Shown in pieces: positions 1 through 11,394 of a stretch of DNA of 64,000 nucleotides; position 1 is the first letter of the stretch; every line of letters starts with the position of its first letter. The stretch covers positions 120,600 to 184,599 of IMG/VR virus record IMGVR_UViG_3300042545_001134. One strand, written 5' to 3'. The position numbers and the translations under genes are program-made. The DNA is from a virus. The notes under the pieces are model-generated. The model was not told the origin of the DNA. It saw only the letters and a program-made list of their open reading frames with translations, and searched no databases.

Positions 1-3000
1 ACCTGCGGTGGTTGCATATGTTGCGGTTGCCGCATTTCCTGATGTGTTTTGGTTCCACGTCGGAACTGTTCCAGTTAATCCACCATAATCAACATTGGTT
101 GCGGTGGACGCGTTACCTATAAAATTACCACTATTATCAATGTAAGATACATCGGTTCCGTTTCTTCTAAACTGAACAATTCTATCCGAAGCACTGTCAG
201 ATACTATATACCATCTTGCTGAGTGATATTGTATTTTTCCTTGTGTACCTGGGTCACCCGTCCAGTTAGAAGTAGAATTACTTCTTATATCGGTATTTGT
301 TATTGTTATAGTACCGGTCATTGTACCTCCACCTAAAGGTAGATAAGAACTTAACGAAGATGCCGCCGCGTAGTATGAACCATGTTGACCATCTAATAAG
401 TCGGCATCAAGTCCCGAACTCGCTCCGTCATTTCCTGCGTGCCATACTGTGTTACCTCTAATAGTTACGGCACCTGCATTATCTATCTTGAAATCATTTA
501 GACCATATCTACCCATTACAACTGTGTAATCGGCAAATGCCTCAATCACAGGTAAACCTGAAATTGTGTTAACCGAGAAGATTGAATCGGTCATGTCATC
601 GGTGATTGTAAACAATCTACCATTAACACCATCAACGGTCAATGCCTCAGTTCCGGCAACCGTACTATTAACCTTAACAGTTTTTAAGTTTGAGGTACTT
701 GCTGGATTTAAGTAATAATTTGTGTCGTTACTATCGTAGTAAATTGGTGCATATACTGCAGTTGTAACGTGAACGTTTTGTGAGTTATCACAACGTAACG
801 ACCAGTTTCCACCTGTGTTTAAGAAACCAATTTCATTTGAGGTGTTTGCGTATATATAACCTCTTAATGCACTTACGTGACCACCCGTGTAGAACCTAAT
901 ACCAGAATAAGTTGTGGTACTTGACATATCCCAATATCCATTTGAATTTGAGGACAAGTGCTGTGTTGTTACCTCATTATAAAAACCGTCGTTTGATTGG
1001 GTATTTCTAAACCAATTACTCGCATAAATATCGGTACCGGTTATTGTTCCAGTCACACCTAAATTACCTGATGCATCTAAAGTTGTTCTAACATTACCAT
1101 TTACAATTAAGTTTAATGGATGGTTTGACATTGTACCCATTTTACCCGCTCCGTTTCCGGTGTGGGAATACATGGATGTTATGATTCCGTCACTTACTGA
1201 AACAACATCAAGTCTTGCATGTGCCGTACCTGCAATGTTTACTCTTGCATTCCAACCACCATCATTTGAGACGCTACCATGTCCATCACCAAATTCATTA
1301 TATGAGTTTGAGAATGTGTTTATTCCCGAGAAACCATTATCTCCCGAAAATGTGAGGTTGGTTGAAGTACTTGCACCTCTTGCAGTTACAGACGCTAACG
1401 TATCTGTTTCAGAATACGATTCCAAATATCTACCATCAATATCAACAGTTACAGTACCACCGTCATTTCTTGTCATGGTGATAACACCAGTTGATGTATT
1501 GAATGTGGCTCCCGTTATATAATTGTCAGTTACTGTTTCAGTTGCTGTCGATAAACCTATAACGTGTCCAAAACTATCTAATAATATATCTTGAATGTAA
1601 GTTCTTCCTGAGTTGTCGGATGAAGATGCCGCAGCCACCGATGGGTGAGCAGTTAAATAAGTACCAAGTAGTTGGTATCTTCCATCCAAATTAGGAACAG
1701 TCACCGTACCACCGTCATTTCTTGTTAATGTGATAACACCAGTTGATGTATTGAAGGTTGCACCTGTTACATAATAGTTTGTATCGACATATGATGTAAT
1801 ATAACCACTGTTGTTTGTGAACTGAGAAATGTTCATTGAGGTTAGTGCACCTGCGGTGGTTGCATATGTTGCAGTTGCCGCATTTCCACTAATATTAGTT
1901 TGGTCTCCAGTGTTTGTTCCTGAAGAAGAACCACTAAAGTTTGACGCTGTAAATGTTCCGGCAATTTGCATATTACCATTACCCACATTTAATGCAGCAA
2001 TTGGTGTACCACCATCAGTTCCCCAAGTAAATCCTCTAGTTGCCCCATTACTATCAATGTTGGTCTTTATAGAATAATCGGTAACCGGACCATAATGATA
2101 TTCGGCACTGTTACCCATGTGGATTTTATATAAATCAGAACCTCCCCAGAATTTTAATCCATTACCAGCACCCGCTGTTACACCATAAGATGCGTTTAGA
2201 TTACTCGCGTTTGGTGCGGAACCTGCTGTGGTTGCATATGTTGCGGTTGCCGCATTTCCTGATGTGTTTTGGTTCCACGTTGGGATGTTTCCTGAGTGAT
2301 ATACTGTGTACTCTGTCAGACCTGCACCAATCCTAACAACCAATCCGTTTGTGTTAACAGGATTCAATACGATTATATCATCCGCATCATTTGATACACC
2401 GATAACCAATCTATTCGATTCACCTGACGAACCTCCAATACCAAATGCATGATATTGAATGAAACCAAAATCAGATGGGTGATTAATATTTGAGCCATCT
2501 CTTTCAGATTCGAAGAAGATACCACTAACACCAGTACTGTTACCTTTTAATACGATGTTATCCGCACCCGTTACATAATTTGATTCCGTTGTATATGTAC
2601 CTCTTGATAATGAACCACCAACGGTTAAACCACCAATGGTTATGTCATTTGTTGTTGATGCTCCTCTTGTTGTTACAGACGCTAATGTATCGGTTTCAGA
2701 ATATGATTCCAAATATCTACCATCGATATCAACTGTCACAGTTCCACCGTCGGTTCTTGTCATGGTGATAACACCATTACCAGTGTTGAATGTTGCACCT
2801 GTTACATAGGTGTTGGTGTCAGTAACAACCGAGAAACCAGTAACTGTTACAGTTCCTCCGTTTGATTTGGTAAGTGTTAATGTACCTGCACTGTACGTAC
2901 CACCCGTAACTGTAACGTCCGAAATGGACTCCAACATGGTGACGTTATATGTGTCACCATTATTTCTGGTGAATGTTAGAACCGCAGTTGACCCATTCCA

Positions 3001-6000
3001 CGTTACTCCCGTGGTGTAGTTATTGGTATCAACATACGATGTAATCCATCCAGGATTTGTGGATACACTACCGTCGGCCATTAAGAACTGAGAAGAACTT
3101 CCTCCACTCTTAACAAGTGAAGTTGCCGTTAATGCCCCCGCATTGGTTATTGTTACTATATTGGTCGCACCACCGTTTCTAAATACAAAATCACCTCCAC
3201 CTGTGTTTTGGAAATATAAATTGTTTGAGTGCCATTGAATTTTGTTTTCTTCTCCTGTCCAACTACCGTAGTTACCTTTTAATGCATAACCACCGGCAAT
3301 TGTTAAGTTGTCATCAACATAAACAGAACCATTGAAGTATGATGTTCCGTTGTTATAAAAAGTATATCCGGAGTTGGCTCCACCTATTGAGACATTTCCG
3401 TTAACAAAGAGTTTAACTCCTGAAACGGGTGATGCACCCATCGCAATGTTTCCACTAGTATTAAGATGGAAATCGTTTTGATTATAACGACCCATTATAA
3501 CTTTATTATCAGCGAACGCCTCAATTACGGGAACACCCGCAATTGTATTAACTGAGAATAATGAGTTACTTAAATCATCTGTGATTGTAAACAATCTACC
3601 ATTAACACCATCAACCGTGAATACTTCTGTTCCACTTGCTGTACTGTTTAATTTAACAGTTGATAAGTTTGAAGTACTTGCCGGATTTAAATAATATGCG
3701 GTGTCATTAATATCGTAGTAAATTGGTGCGTAAACTCTACCTGAACCATCTACTCTATATGTGAATGATGAACTGTCCGTTCTTAATGCGTAACCATAAG
3801 TGGCCCCTGCGGCAATGTTTACATAAATACCATATTCTGATTTAGAACTGTTATATGCGTTGAACTGTGCCAACCAGTCATTGTTGTTTGTTGCGGTTAC
3901 ATATAAAGTGGCATCTTGAACTGTGTTACTATTTCCACCATCAATCCAAAGACCTCTATTATCATAAGTTCGAACCATTGTTGATTCGGTTTGGTAGATA
4001 CCACCACCATGTGTTGAGTTGTACCAACCAGTATTTCCACTACTTCTAAACCAATCACTTGCGTTAAATGAAGCGGCATAAACGTAATCAGTTGATGGAT
4101 TTACATAAACTTCAGCGGTTCCATAAACCGCATTTCCTGAACCCCATAATAATTGATAGTTACTGTTACTATTATTGTTGTAACTAATTGCCCCAAGATA
4201 CGTTCCCGCCTCTTGGTACTTACCATCGATATCAACTGTTACAGTACCGCCATCATTTCTTGTCATGGTGATAACACCAGTTGATGTATTAAATGTTGCT
4301 CCGGTTACATAATAATTTGTGTCGGTATCAACAACTGTTTCACTTGCGGTGGTGATTCCGGTGATGTGACCAAAACTATCTAATAAAATGTCTTGTATGT
4401 AAGTTCTACCTGAGTTGTCTGAAGAACCAGCAGCACTTACTGAAGGGTGACCTGTTAAGAACGCAGATGCGTGTTGACCATCAAGAGTATCCGCATCCAA
4501 CCCACTTCCACTTCCATCATTACCAGAATGCCAAATTCTATATCTAACGTTACCTACTGACCATCCACCCCATACTAAGTCATTTTCTGCACCACCTAAT
4601 CCGAAGTAACCCGCATAATCTCCACCAATGTGGAATGTCATATATGCATCAGCACCTGCGGTATCTTGGTAGACAGTTAATCCCCTATTAGCGGCGGCAA
4701 CTGTATTAATAAATGTATTTGATGTTTGATAAAACTCGGCAGTTCTTGTTGTTGATGCCCCACGAGAAAGTACACTATCTAATGTATCGGTTTCAGAATA
4801 ACCAGTTATGTATCCACTATTATTTGTAAACTGAGAAATATTCATACTACTCAACGCACCAGCAGTATCGGCATAACCCGCATAAATCTTATACCAAGAA
4901 CCCCACGTAGTTGCTTCTCTTGTTCTAAATGTTACATACCTATCAGAAGTATTATATCTTGGGATTGCCAACTGCATTGCGTAGTTAGCAAATGAATAAT
5001 CATTACCAAGTCCCAAAGTAAATCCGTAGAATTGTGATGAACCCGTACCCGGACCGTTTGTTGACCCATTCACATATCTCGCTCCAAAGTCTCCAACACT
5101 ATTAAAATCGGTGTAGGTACTATGATTCTGACCCATGTTATTGAACAAACGATGTTCGTCTGTCATATCATCTATTACCGAATGGGTGTGTGATGATTCC
5201 GCATATTTTCCATCAATATCAACCGTGACTGTACCACCATCATTTCTTGTCATGGTGATAACACCAGTTGAAGTATTAAATGTTGCTCCCGTTACGTAAT
5301 AGTTCGTATCGGTGTTAACTGATGATATATCAACCGGACTACTAAACGCCCCTCCTGAACCGGTAAATGTTAAATTAGTGCCGTCAAAAGTAACATCACT
5401 AATAAAATCATTCGTATCGGTTACAGTCTCACTCGCGGTAGTGATACCGGTTATATGACCAAAACCATCCAATAAAATATCTTGTATGTATGTGCGTCCA
5501 CTGTTGTTCGATGAACCTGCAGCACTTACTGAAGGGTGAGCAGTTAAGAATGAAGATGCGTGAAGACCATCTAAGGTATCGGCATCTAATCCTGAAGATG
5601 CCCCATCAGTACCCGCAGTCCACACTTTTGAATTATCCCAATATAAAACACCATCAGTTCTCATTTCTAAGAACTTACCAACATTACCACTTATATGAAA
5701 CGCAACACCAGTGGTGGTGTTACCATATGATTCAGTTGTAAGTGCTGCGGTCGAGTAGTTATTATCGGTTTGATTCTTTCTGGCATTTAAACCTCCGGTG
5801 AACACCGATTGTGTTGAGGTTGACGCTCCCCTTGCTGTTACAGATGCCAATGTATCCGTTTCAGAATATGAAGTTAAGAATGAAGATGCGTGAAGACCAT
5901 CTAAGGTATCAGCATCTAATCCTGAAGATGCCCCATCGTTTCCTGAGTGCCATACCGTTCCACCATTTACTGTTGCGGAACCACTAACCGCAAATGAACC

Positions 6001-9000
6001 ACTTACTGTTGTTGTTGTTCCACTAACAACAAATGCGTTTGTTCCGAATGAACCCGCAACTAATTTGTCATCAGAGAATACCTCTAATATTGGTAAACCT
6101 GAAATATCGTTAACTGAGAATAATGAACCCGATAAACTATCGGTTATTGAGAACAATTGTCCTTGTGAACCTTGAACATCAAATACTAAACTACCTGAAC
6201 CATAAACTTGTAATGGAACGTTTGGTGTTGCTGTATCTGATTCACCATAACCAACTCTAACACCTCTAGCAACTGTTAAGTAACCATTGGTTGTAAGTGC
6301 CATTGCACCTTGTGCATCACTATGAGCAGTATCACCCCACCAAAAACCTCTATCGTCTTCACTATTGAATTGGAAAGTCATTGCGTAGTCATTAAGACCA
6401 CCATATGTCATTCCATTCATCATACCAATTGCATACTCACTAGATGTACCCCATAATCTAAACTTATCTCTTAATGGTGAATACGTTGTGTTATATGCCG
6501 TTGCGGTAACACTTGAGAATGTTGGACTATTACTTGTACCTAAATCTTGGTTGATTGTATATTGAGTAATATTGTATGCGTTTCCGGTAATATTACCTGT
6601 GATTTTTGAACCGGCAAGTGCGGTAATCCATGAAGGGTTACTATATGTACCGTTATCGTAAACACCATTAGTTACCGTTGCGGCATTTCCTGATATATTG
6701 ATACCCCAAGTACCATTTTCAAAAACATATTTGTAACCGGCACCATTTCTAAGGAAACCATCTGTCGCCAAATAGAATCTAACATTACCTGATTGTGTGA
6801 ATTTAATTTCTTCATCACTATCATCCTGTGTACCGATTTCTAAGTATGAACCACCAGCGGCGTTACTTGTTGAAATAAACTTGATGAATGCAGCATCGGT
6901 ATTCACTCCCCATGTTAAACCTAAGTTTGATGTTGCACCGAATGCAATGTTACCGGTCATTGTACCTCCCGATAATGGAAGTTTTGCTCCGATTGAACTC
7001 GCAATCGTTGTTGCGAAGTTCGCATCGTCACCTAACGCCGCCGCCAATTCATTTAAAGTATCAAGTGCTGAAGGTGCCCCATCAATCAGGTTCGTAATTT
7101 GTGTTTGTACATAACCTGTGGTTGCATAACCCTGACTTGCGTGGTTACCCCATCCATATGCGGTATCCCAATTTGATTTGTTATATCCTGTTATCGCAAC
7201 CGAACCTCCAAAGAAGTTGGCGATTTCAGTTTCTGTATAATATCTTGTATCTGTTGTAGTTGAATAGTTGTTTGTATTCAAATACTCATATTGTGTTATG
7301 TCTCCACCACCGTAGATTGGTCCCGTCACAATCATACCACCTTGTGGTGTTTGGTCAAGGTCAACTTGTGCTGGAGTTTCGGTCAATGCGGGGAAATTAC
7401 TTACATCTCCAGGGTCAACAGCCTCATCAACCCAATCTTTAATAACCCAACCGCTTGATTGGATATTTTCCAACATCCATGCTTGTACCGTAGAACTACT
7501 TTGGTCTATATAAACTTGAAGTAATGCACCATCGTATGTTGAACCATCTTGAATACGAATGTATCTAAATGGATTACCTGAATATCTTGAGTTAATTAAA
7601 ACTGTAATATCTGAGTAATTTCCATAATGGTGTGTTGCATAGAACACAACTGATTGGTGATTACCACTTGAGGTGTCTCTTAAAATAAATTTACCAACCG
7701 CTCTGCTCCCCGTGTTTACCGCAATGGTATACCATCGACCATCGGGTAATCCCAAAGTTTCTACATTTTTAACATACGGAAGATATCTATCATCATGAGT
7801 GTGACCCAATTCTGAATACTTTCCATCGATATCAACTGTTACAGTATTACCGTCATTACGTGTAAGTGTAATAATACCATTACCTGTATTGAAAGTTGCT
7901 CCTGTTACATAGTAATTTGTATTTGTATCAACAACCGTTTCAGTACCTGTTGTAATTCCTGTAATATGTCCAAATGAATCTAATAAGATGTCTTGGATAT
8001 ATGTTCTTCCTGAGTTATCAGATGAACTCGCCGCACTCACCGAAGGGTGAGCGGTTAAGAATCTACCATCGATATCAACGGTGATTGTGTTTCCGTCATT
8101 TCTTGTTAAAGTGATAACCCCATCACCTGTGTTGAACGTTGCCCCCGTTACATAATAGTTCGTATCGGTTACTGTTTCACTTGCGGTTGTTATACCTGTT
8201 ATATGTCCAAATGAATCTAAAAGTATGTCTTGGATGTATGTTCTTCCACTATTGTTCGAAGAACTTGCCGCAGATACAGAAGGGTGTGCGGTTAAATATG
8301 TGTTAGTGTCTAACGAACCATCACCCTTAACGAACTCACCACTATTACCTCCTTGGGTAATGAATGATGCCGCAGTTATTGATATTGTTGAGGTGTTACC
8401 TCTTTGAACAACATCCTCTAATGTTGATATTTCACTGTACGATGTTAAGAACCTACCATCGATATCAACAGTATATGTTCCACCGTCGTTACGAGTGTAT
8501 GTAATTACACCGTTACTGGTATTGAAGGTTGCACCTGTTGTGTAGTAATCAGTACTTGATACACCATATCTTCCATCTAAATCAACAGTATAAGTTCCAC
8601 CATCTGTTCTTGTGAAAGTTAAAACACCGTCGCCCGTGTTAAATGTTACACCAGTTGTGTAATAGTTTAAGTATGAAGTTAAATATGTATTTGTATCAAC
8701 ACTACCATCTGCCTTTAAGAACTGAGATGATGTTCCACCACTCTTAACAAATGATGTTGCTCTTACATTTCCACTCACCGCCAATTTATATCCCGATACA
8801 GGTAGTAATCCCATACCAATCTCACCTGTTGTTCCTAAGTAGAAATCATTTTGATTAAATCTACCCATTACAATGTGGTAATCGGCAAATGCCTCAATCA
8901 CAGGTAAACCTGAAATTGTACTAACTGAGAATAATGAATTACTTAAATCATCAGTAACCGCAAACAATCTACCATTTGTACCGTCAACCGCAAATACGGT

Positions 9001-11370
9001 TGCTCCCGATACTGATTCGTAAACTGTTAATGTACCACCACTAATTACAACATCATTATATGATGTCATTCCACTTACAGTGATTGCTTGGTTGGTTGTG
9101 TTACCTCTTGCGGTAACTGTTGCTAGTGTATCTGTTTCACTATATGAAGTTAAGAATCTACCATCAATATCAACTGTTACAGTTCCACCATCGTTTCTTG
9201 TTAACGTAATAATACCATTACCGGTATTGAAGGTTGCTCCCGTTACGTAATAGTTTGTATCGGTGTTAACTGATGATATATCAACCGGACTACTAAACGC
9301 TCCACCTGAACCGGTGAATGTTAAATTAGTACCATCGAAAGTAACATCACTAATAAAATCATTAGTATCTGTTACGGTTTCAGTTGCAGTTGTGATTCCC
9401 GTTATATGACCAAAACCATCTAATAAGATGTCTTGGATATATGTTCTTCCTGAATTGTTTGATGAACCTGCAGCGCTTACTGAAGGGTGGGCGGTTAAAT
9501 AAGTGTTCGAATCAACACTACCGTCTGCCTTTAAGAACTGCGTTGAAAGTCCACCTATTTTTTTTATTGTCGCGGCATTTAGTATACCACCATTTTCAAA
9601 GAAAATTCTTGGAACACCACCACCATCGATGAACTCTAATTGGTCAAAACTTGAATCCTTATTATATCTAATTAGGTACCCATTAAATGCACCCCCATCA
9701 CCGGCATACATTTCAATTGTTGTAAATCCGGTTGAGACGTTAATTTGACCTAATGTAAGTGTTGTATTATTCTTAAAGATACTAAGGTTACCAGTCATGG
9801 TATCGCCACTCTTAGAAACTTTGTTTCCAATTGATGTTGCGACTGTTGTTGCGAAGTTAGGGTCATCCCCTAACGCCGCTGCCAATTCATTTAAGGTATC
9901 TAATGTTGATGGTGACGAATCAATTAGGTTAGTAATTTGTGTTTGTACGTAACCTGTAGTTGCATAACCATTAAGTGATGTTGATGTTAAATATGTGTTT
10001 GTGTCAACACCTAATGTACCATCTGAGTTAATAAACTTAACGAAACCATTTGTTGAATATGCATTGAATCTTGTTGTACCATTATTACTTAAACGGAAGT
10101 ATTCACTTCCACCAAATGTATACCATAATCCTTGGTTAGGTGTTGATGCGTTACTTCCACCAATATTGAAAACACTTTGTGTGCTTCCATCACCCGCCTT
10201 TAAAACTAAATTACTAAAGAATTGGTCGGCGGTACCTTGGTTATTTGAGTGGATATTAATTTGTCCACCACTCTTAATTGAGTAATTAACATTATTATCA
10301 GCAACAGGTCCAAATTGGATGTCACCGTTTGTTGTTAATCCACCAACTTCGATTGTATTTGTTGTTACCGAACCTCTGTCTGTTACATTATCAAATGTAT
10401 CCGTTTCGGTGTATCCTGTTAGATATGAACCAGCGGGTTGGAATCTTCCATCAATGTCAACGGTGTATGTTCCACCATCGTTTTTTGTAAACGTGATGAC
10501 ACCATCTCCGGTGTTAAACGTTGCACCAGTTGTAAATGTATTTGTATCTGTGTAACCTGTTAGGAAACCAAGAGAATATATCTGAGCGGAACCACTAATG
10601 ATATTAGAAGGTATTCCCGTCAATCCACTATAAGAAATTTGAGATGAACCCGATACTAATGTTGGTACATTAATAAGGTATGAATAACCTAATGAACCCG
10701 ATAAACCGTTGGTTACAATTAATGAACCTGTAATTTCAGAATTACTATTGATTGATACGATTGTACCCGTATCTGTAATATTTGAAGAGGTGATGTGGTC
10801 ACCACCTTGACCTTTTGTTACTCTATTATTTATGGTACCAACTTCATCACCAAGAGAACCTGTGTTTCTTGGACCTGAAATTAACATACCACCACTATAC
10901 ATGGAGTCGACCGTGTTAGTGTAAACCCAATGATTTTTTTCACTATCCCATGTAAGAGATGCAGTCGCATTAGATGAACCCGAATCGTATACTTTAATAC
11001 CTCCGAATCTCTCTAACGGTTCAAAAACGTTTACACTAATGTATGATTCACTAACTGCAAGTTGTGATGCGGTCAAGTAAAGTACCGATGATGAACCGTG
11101 TACAATTAAATCATTAAGAATATAAACTGAACCACTTACAAATTGATTTCCTAAAAGATTTAGAGAACCCGTTAATGTATGTGAGCCGGAAATGTTAACA
11201 CTACCAGTAAAATTATGATTATCACTTAATTGGTCTCCGAACTTGGTGTTTCCATCAACAGTCAAAGAACCTGTAATAGTTTGTGAACCACTAACAACCA
11301 AGTTACCTTTTAATTCTGATGAACCCGATACGTGTAACGACCCCGTTACGTCTGCGTCAAATATTCTCAT
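1..11370 (-). CDS. Giant repetitive tail-fibre/adhesin protein, 3' end outside window
   Basis: The frame opens at ATG 11370 (MRIFDADVTGSLHVSGSSEL) and was open at every place sampled down to position 1, so at least 3,790 residues are encoded and the C-terminus lies left of the window. The first ~130 residues are Ser/Gly/Thr-rich beta repeats (GSLTVDGNTKFG, SGSVYILNDL) followed by a module ending SLTWDSEKNHW that is shared with the fibres at 42109 and 44137. The rest is built from recurring modules: GATFNTGNGVITMTRNDGG / TVTVDIDGRY (about a dozen copies), HPSVSAASSSNNSGRTYIQD, SETDTLASVTARGAST, WHSGNDGASSGLDADTLDG and NAATATYATTAG. These are typical of long phage tail fibres. It most likely acts outside the cell as a trimeric host-recognition fibre. 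No chaperone or peptidase domain is visible because the C-terminus is missing. Fibre identity is firm; exact role is inference. Confidence 0.9.
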   Translation of the reverse strand, partial: MRIFDADVTGSLHVSGSSELKGNLVVSGSQTITGSLTVDGNTKFGDQLSDNHNFTGSVNISGSHTLTGSLNLLGNQFVSGSVYILNDLIVHGSSSVLYLTASQLAVSESYISVNVFEPLERFGGIKVYDSGSSNATASLTWDSEKNHWVYTNTVDSMYSGGMLISGPRNTGSLGDEVGTINNRVTKGQGGDHITSSNITDTGTIVSINSNSEITGSLIVTNGLSGSLGYSYLINVPTLVSGSSQISYSGLTGIPSNIISGSAQIYSLGFLTGYTDTNTFTTGATFNTGDGVITFTKNDGGTYTVDIDGRFQPAGSYLTGYTETDTFDNVTDRGSVTTNTIEVGGLTTNGDIQFGPVADNNVNYSIKSGGQINIHSNNQGTADQFFSNLVLKAGDGSTQSVFNIGGSNASTPNQGLWYTFGGSEYFRLSNNGTTRFNAYSTNGFVKFINSDGTLGVDTNTYLTSTSLNGYATTGYVQTQITNLIDSSPSTLDTLNELAAALGDDPNFATTVATSIGNKVSKSGDTMTGNLSIFKNNTTLTLGQINVSTGFTTIEMYAGDGGAFNGYLIRYNKDSSFDQLEFIDGGGVPRIFFENGGILNAATIKKIGGLSTQFLKADGSVDSNTYLTAHPSVSAAGSSNNSGRTYIQDILLDGFGHITGITTATETVTDTNDFISDVTFDGTNLTFTGSGGAFSSPVDISSVNTDTNYYVTGATFNTGNGIITLTRNDGGTVTVDIDGRFLTSYSETDTLATVTARGNTTNQAITVSGMTSYNDVVISGGTLTVYESVSGATVFAVDGTNGRLFAVTDDLSNSLFSVSTISGLPVIEAFADYHIVMGRFNQNDFYLGTTGEIGMGLLPVSGYKLAVSGNVRATSFVKSGGTSSQFLKADGSVDTNTYLTSYLNYYTTGVTFNTGDGVLTFTRTDGGTYTVDLDGRYGVSSTDYYTTGATFNTSNGVITYTRNDGGTYTVDIDGRFLTSYSEISTLEDVVQRGNTSTISITAASFITQGGNSGEFVKGDGSLDTNTYLTAHPSVSAASSSNNSGRTYIQDILLDSFGHITGITTASETVTDTNYYVTGATFNTGDGVITLTRNDGNTITVDIDGRFLTAHPSVSAASSSDNSGRTYIQDILLDSFGHITGITTGTETVVDTNTNYYVTGATFNTGNGIITLTRNDGNTVTVDIDGKYSELGHTHDDRYLPYVKNVETLGLPDGRWYTIAVNTGSRAVGKFILRDTSSGNHQSVVFYATHHYGNYSDITVLINSRYSGNPFRYIRIQDGSTYDGALLQVYIDQSSSTVQAWMLENIQSSGWVIKDWVDEAVDPGDVSNFPALTETPAQVDLDQTPQGGMIVTGPIYGGGDITQYEYLNTNNYSTTTDTRYYTETEIANFFGGSVAITGYNKSNWDTAYGWGNHASQGYATTGYVQTQITNLIDGAPSALDTLNELAAALGDDANFATTIASSIGAKLPLSGGTMTGNIAFGATSNLGLTWGVNTDAAFIKFISTSNAAGGSYLEIGTQDDSDEEIKFTQSGNVRFYLATDGFLRNGAGYKYVFENGTWGINISGNAATVTNGVYDNGTYSNPSWITALAGSKITGNITGNAYNITQYTINQDLGTSNSPTFSSVTATAYNTTYSPLRDKFRLWGTSSEYAIGMMNGMTYGGLNDYAMTFQFNSEDDRGFWWGDTAHSDAQGAMALTTNGYLTVARGVRVGYGESDTATPNVPLQVYGSGSLVFDVQGSQGQLFSITDSLSGSLFSVNDISGLPILEVFSDDKLVAGSFGTNAFVVSGTTTTVSGSFAVSGSATVNGGTVWHSGNDGASSGLDADTLDGLHASSFLTSYSETDTLASVTARGASTSTQSVFTGGLNARKNQTDNNYSTAALTTESYGNTTTGVAFHISGNVGKFLEMRTDGVLYWDNSKVWTAGTDGASSGLDADTLDGLHASSFLTAHPSVSAAGSSNNSGRTYIQDILLDGFGHITGITTASETVTDTNDFISDVTFDGTNLTFTGSGGAFSSPVDISSVNTDTNYYVTGATFNTSTGVITMTRNDGGTVTVDIDGKYAESSHTHSVIDDMTDEHRLFNNMGQNHSTYTDFNSVGDFGARYVNGSTNGPGTGSSQFYGFTLGLGNDYSFANYAMQLAIPRYNTSDRYVTFRTREATTWGSWYKIYAGYADTAGALSSMNISQFTNNSGYITGYSETDTLDSVLSRGASTTRTAEFYQTSNTFINTVAAANRGLTVYQDTAGADAYMTFHIGGDYAGYFGLGGAENDLVWGGWSVGNVRYRIWHSGNDGSGSGLDADTLDGQHASAFLTGHPSVSAAGSSDNSGRTYIQDILLDSFGHITGITTASETVVDTDTNYYVTGATFNTSTGVITMTRNDGGTVTVDIDGKYQEAGTYLGAISYNNNSNSNYQLLWGSGNAVYGTAEVYVNPSTDYVYAASFNASDWFRSSGNTGWYNSTHGGGIYQTESTMVRTYDNRGLWIDGGNSNTVQDATLYVTATNNNDWLAQFNAYNSSKSEYGIYVNIAAGATYGYALRTDSSSFTYRVDGSGRVYAPIYYDINDTAYYLNPASTSNLSTVKLNSTASGTEVFTVDGVNGRLFTITDDLSNSLFSVNTIAGVPVIEAFADNKVIMGRYNQNDFHLNTSGNIAMGASPVSGVKLFVNGNVSIGGANSGYTFYNNGTSYFNGSVYVDDNLTIAGGYALKGNYGSWTGEENKIQWHSNNLYFQNTGGGDFVFRNGGATNIVTITNAGALTATSLVKSGGSSSQFLMADGSVSTNPGWITSYVDTNNYTTGVTWNGSTAVLTFTRNNGDTYNVTMLESISDVTVTGGTYSAGTLTLTKSNGGTVTVTGFSVVTDTNTYVTGATFNTGNGVITMTRTDGGTVTVDIDGRYLESYSETDTLASVTTRGASTTNDITIGGLTVGGSLSRGTYTTESNYVTGADNIVLKGNSTGVSGIFFESERDGSNINHPSDFGFIQYHAFGIGGSSGESNRLVIGVSNDADDIIVLNPVNTNGLVVRIGAGLTEYTVYHSGNIPTWNQNTSGNAATATYATTAGSAPNASNLNASYGVTAGAGNGLKFWGGSDLYKIHMGNSAEYHYGPVTDYSIKTNIDSNGATRGFTWGTDGGTPIAALNVGNGNMQIAGTFTASNFSGSSSGTNTGDQTNISGNAATATYATTAGALTSMNISQFTNNSGYITSYVDTNYYVTGATFNTSTGVITLTRNDGGTVTVPNLDGRYQLLGTYLTAHPSVAAASSSDNSGRTYIQDILLDSFGHVIGLSTATETVTDNYITGATFNTSTGVITMTRNDGGTVTVDIDGRYLESYSETDTLASVTARGASTSTNLTFSGDNGFSGINTFSNSYNEFGDGHGSVSNDGGWNARVNIAGTAHARLDVVSVSDGIITSMYSHTGNGAGKMGTMSNHPLNLIVNGNVRTTLDASGNLGVTGTITGTDIYASNWFRNTQSNDGFYNEVTTQHLSSNSNGYWDMSSTTTYSGIRFYTGGHVSALRGYIYANTSNEIGFLNTGGNWSLRCDNSQNVHVTTAVYAPIYYDSNDTNYYLNPASTSNLKTVKVNSTVAGTEALTVDGVNGRLFTITDDMTDSIFSVNTISGLPVIEAFADYTVVMGRYGLNDFKIDNAGAVTIRGNTVWHAGNDGASSGLDADLLDGQHGSYYAAASSLSSYLPLGGGTMTGTITITNTDIRSNSTSNWTGDPGTQGKIQYHSARWYIVSDSASDRIVQFRRNGTDVSYIDNSGNFIGNASTATNVDYGGLTGTVPTWNQNTSGNAATATYATTAG
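1200..10560 (-). repeat. Internal degenerate repeats of the giant fibre gene
   Basis: Repeated DNA blocks underlie the protein modules. The block encoding NTGNGVITMTRNDGG/TVTVDIDG recurs near 1440, 1695, 2720, 4220, 5215, 7825, 8060, 8460, 8575, 9165 and 10445. A ~130-bp block at about 5285-5410 recurs nearly unchanged at about 9240-9365. A ~65-bp block at about 5545-5608 recurs at about 5875-5940, and the first 60 bases of the window recur at 2221-2280 with about one change. Such near-identity suggests recent internal duplication or gene conversion. Counts were made by eye. Confidence 0.8.
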
Positions 11371-11394
11371 GTAAAGTTCTTATTATTTTATTAG

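Noticed and set aside
1160-10555. Many plus-strand open frames over the giant fibre region
   Set aside because: They mirror the minus-strand coding frame, follow its repeats and have biased, non-protein-like composition; they are antisense shadows.
1200-10600. CRISPR array, suggested by repeated blocks
   Set aside because: The repeats are coding, uneven in spacing and diverged; no constant repeat with unique spacers.
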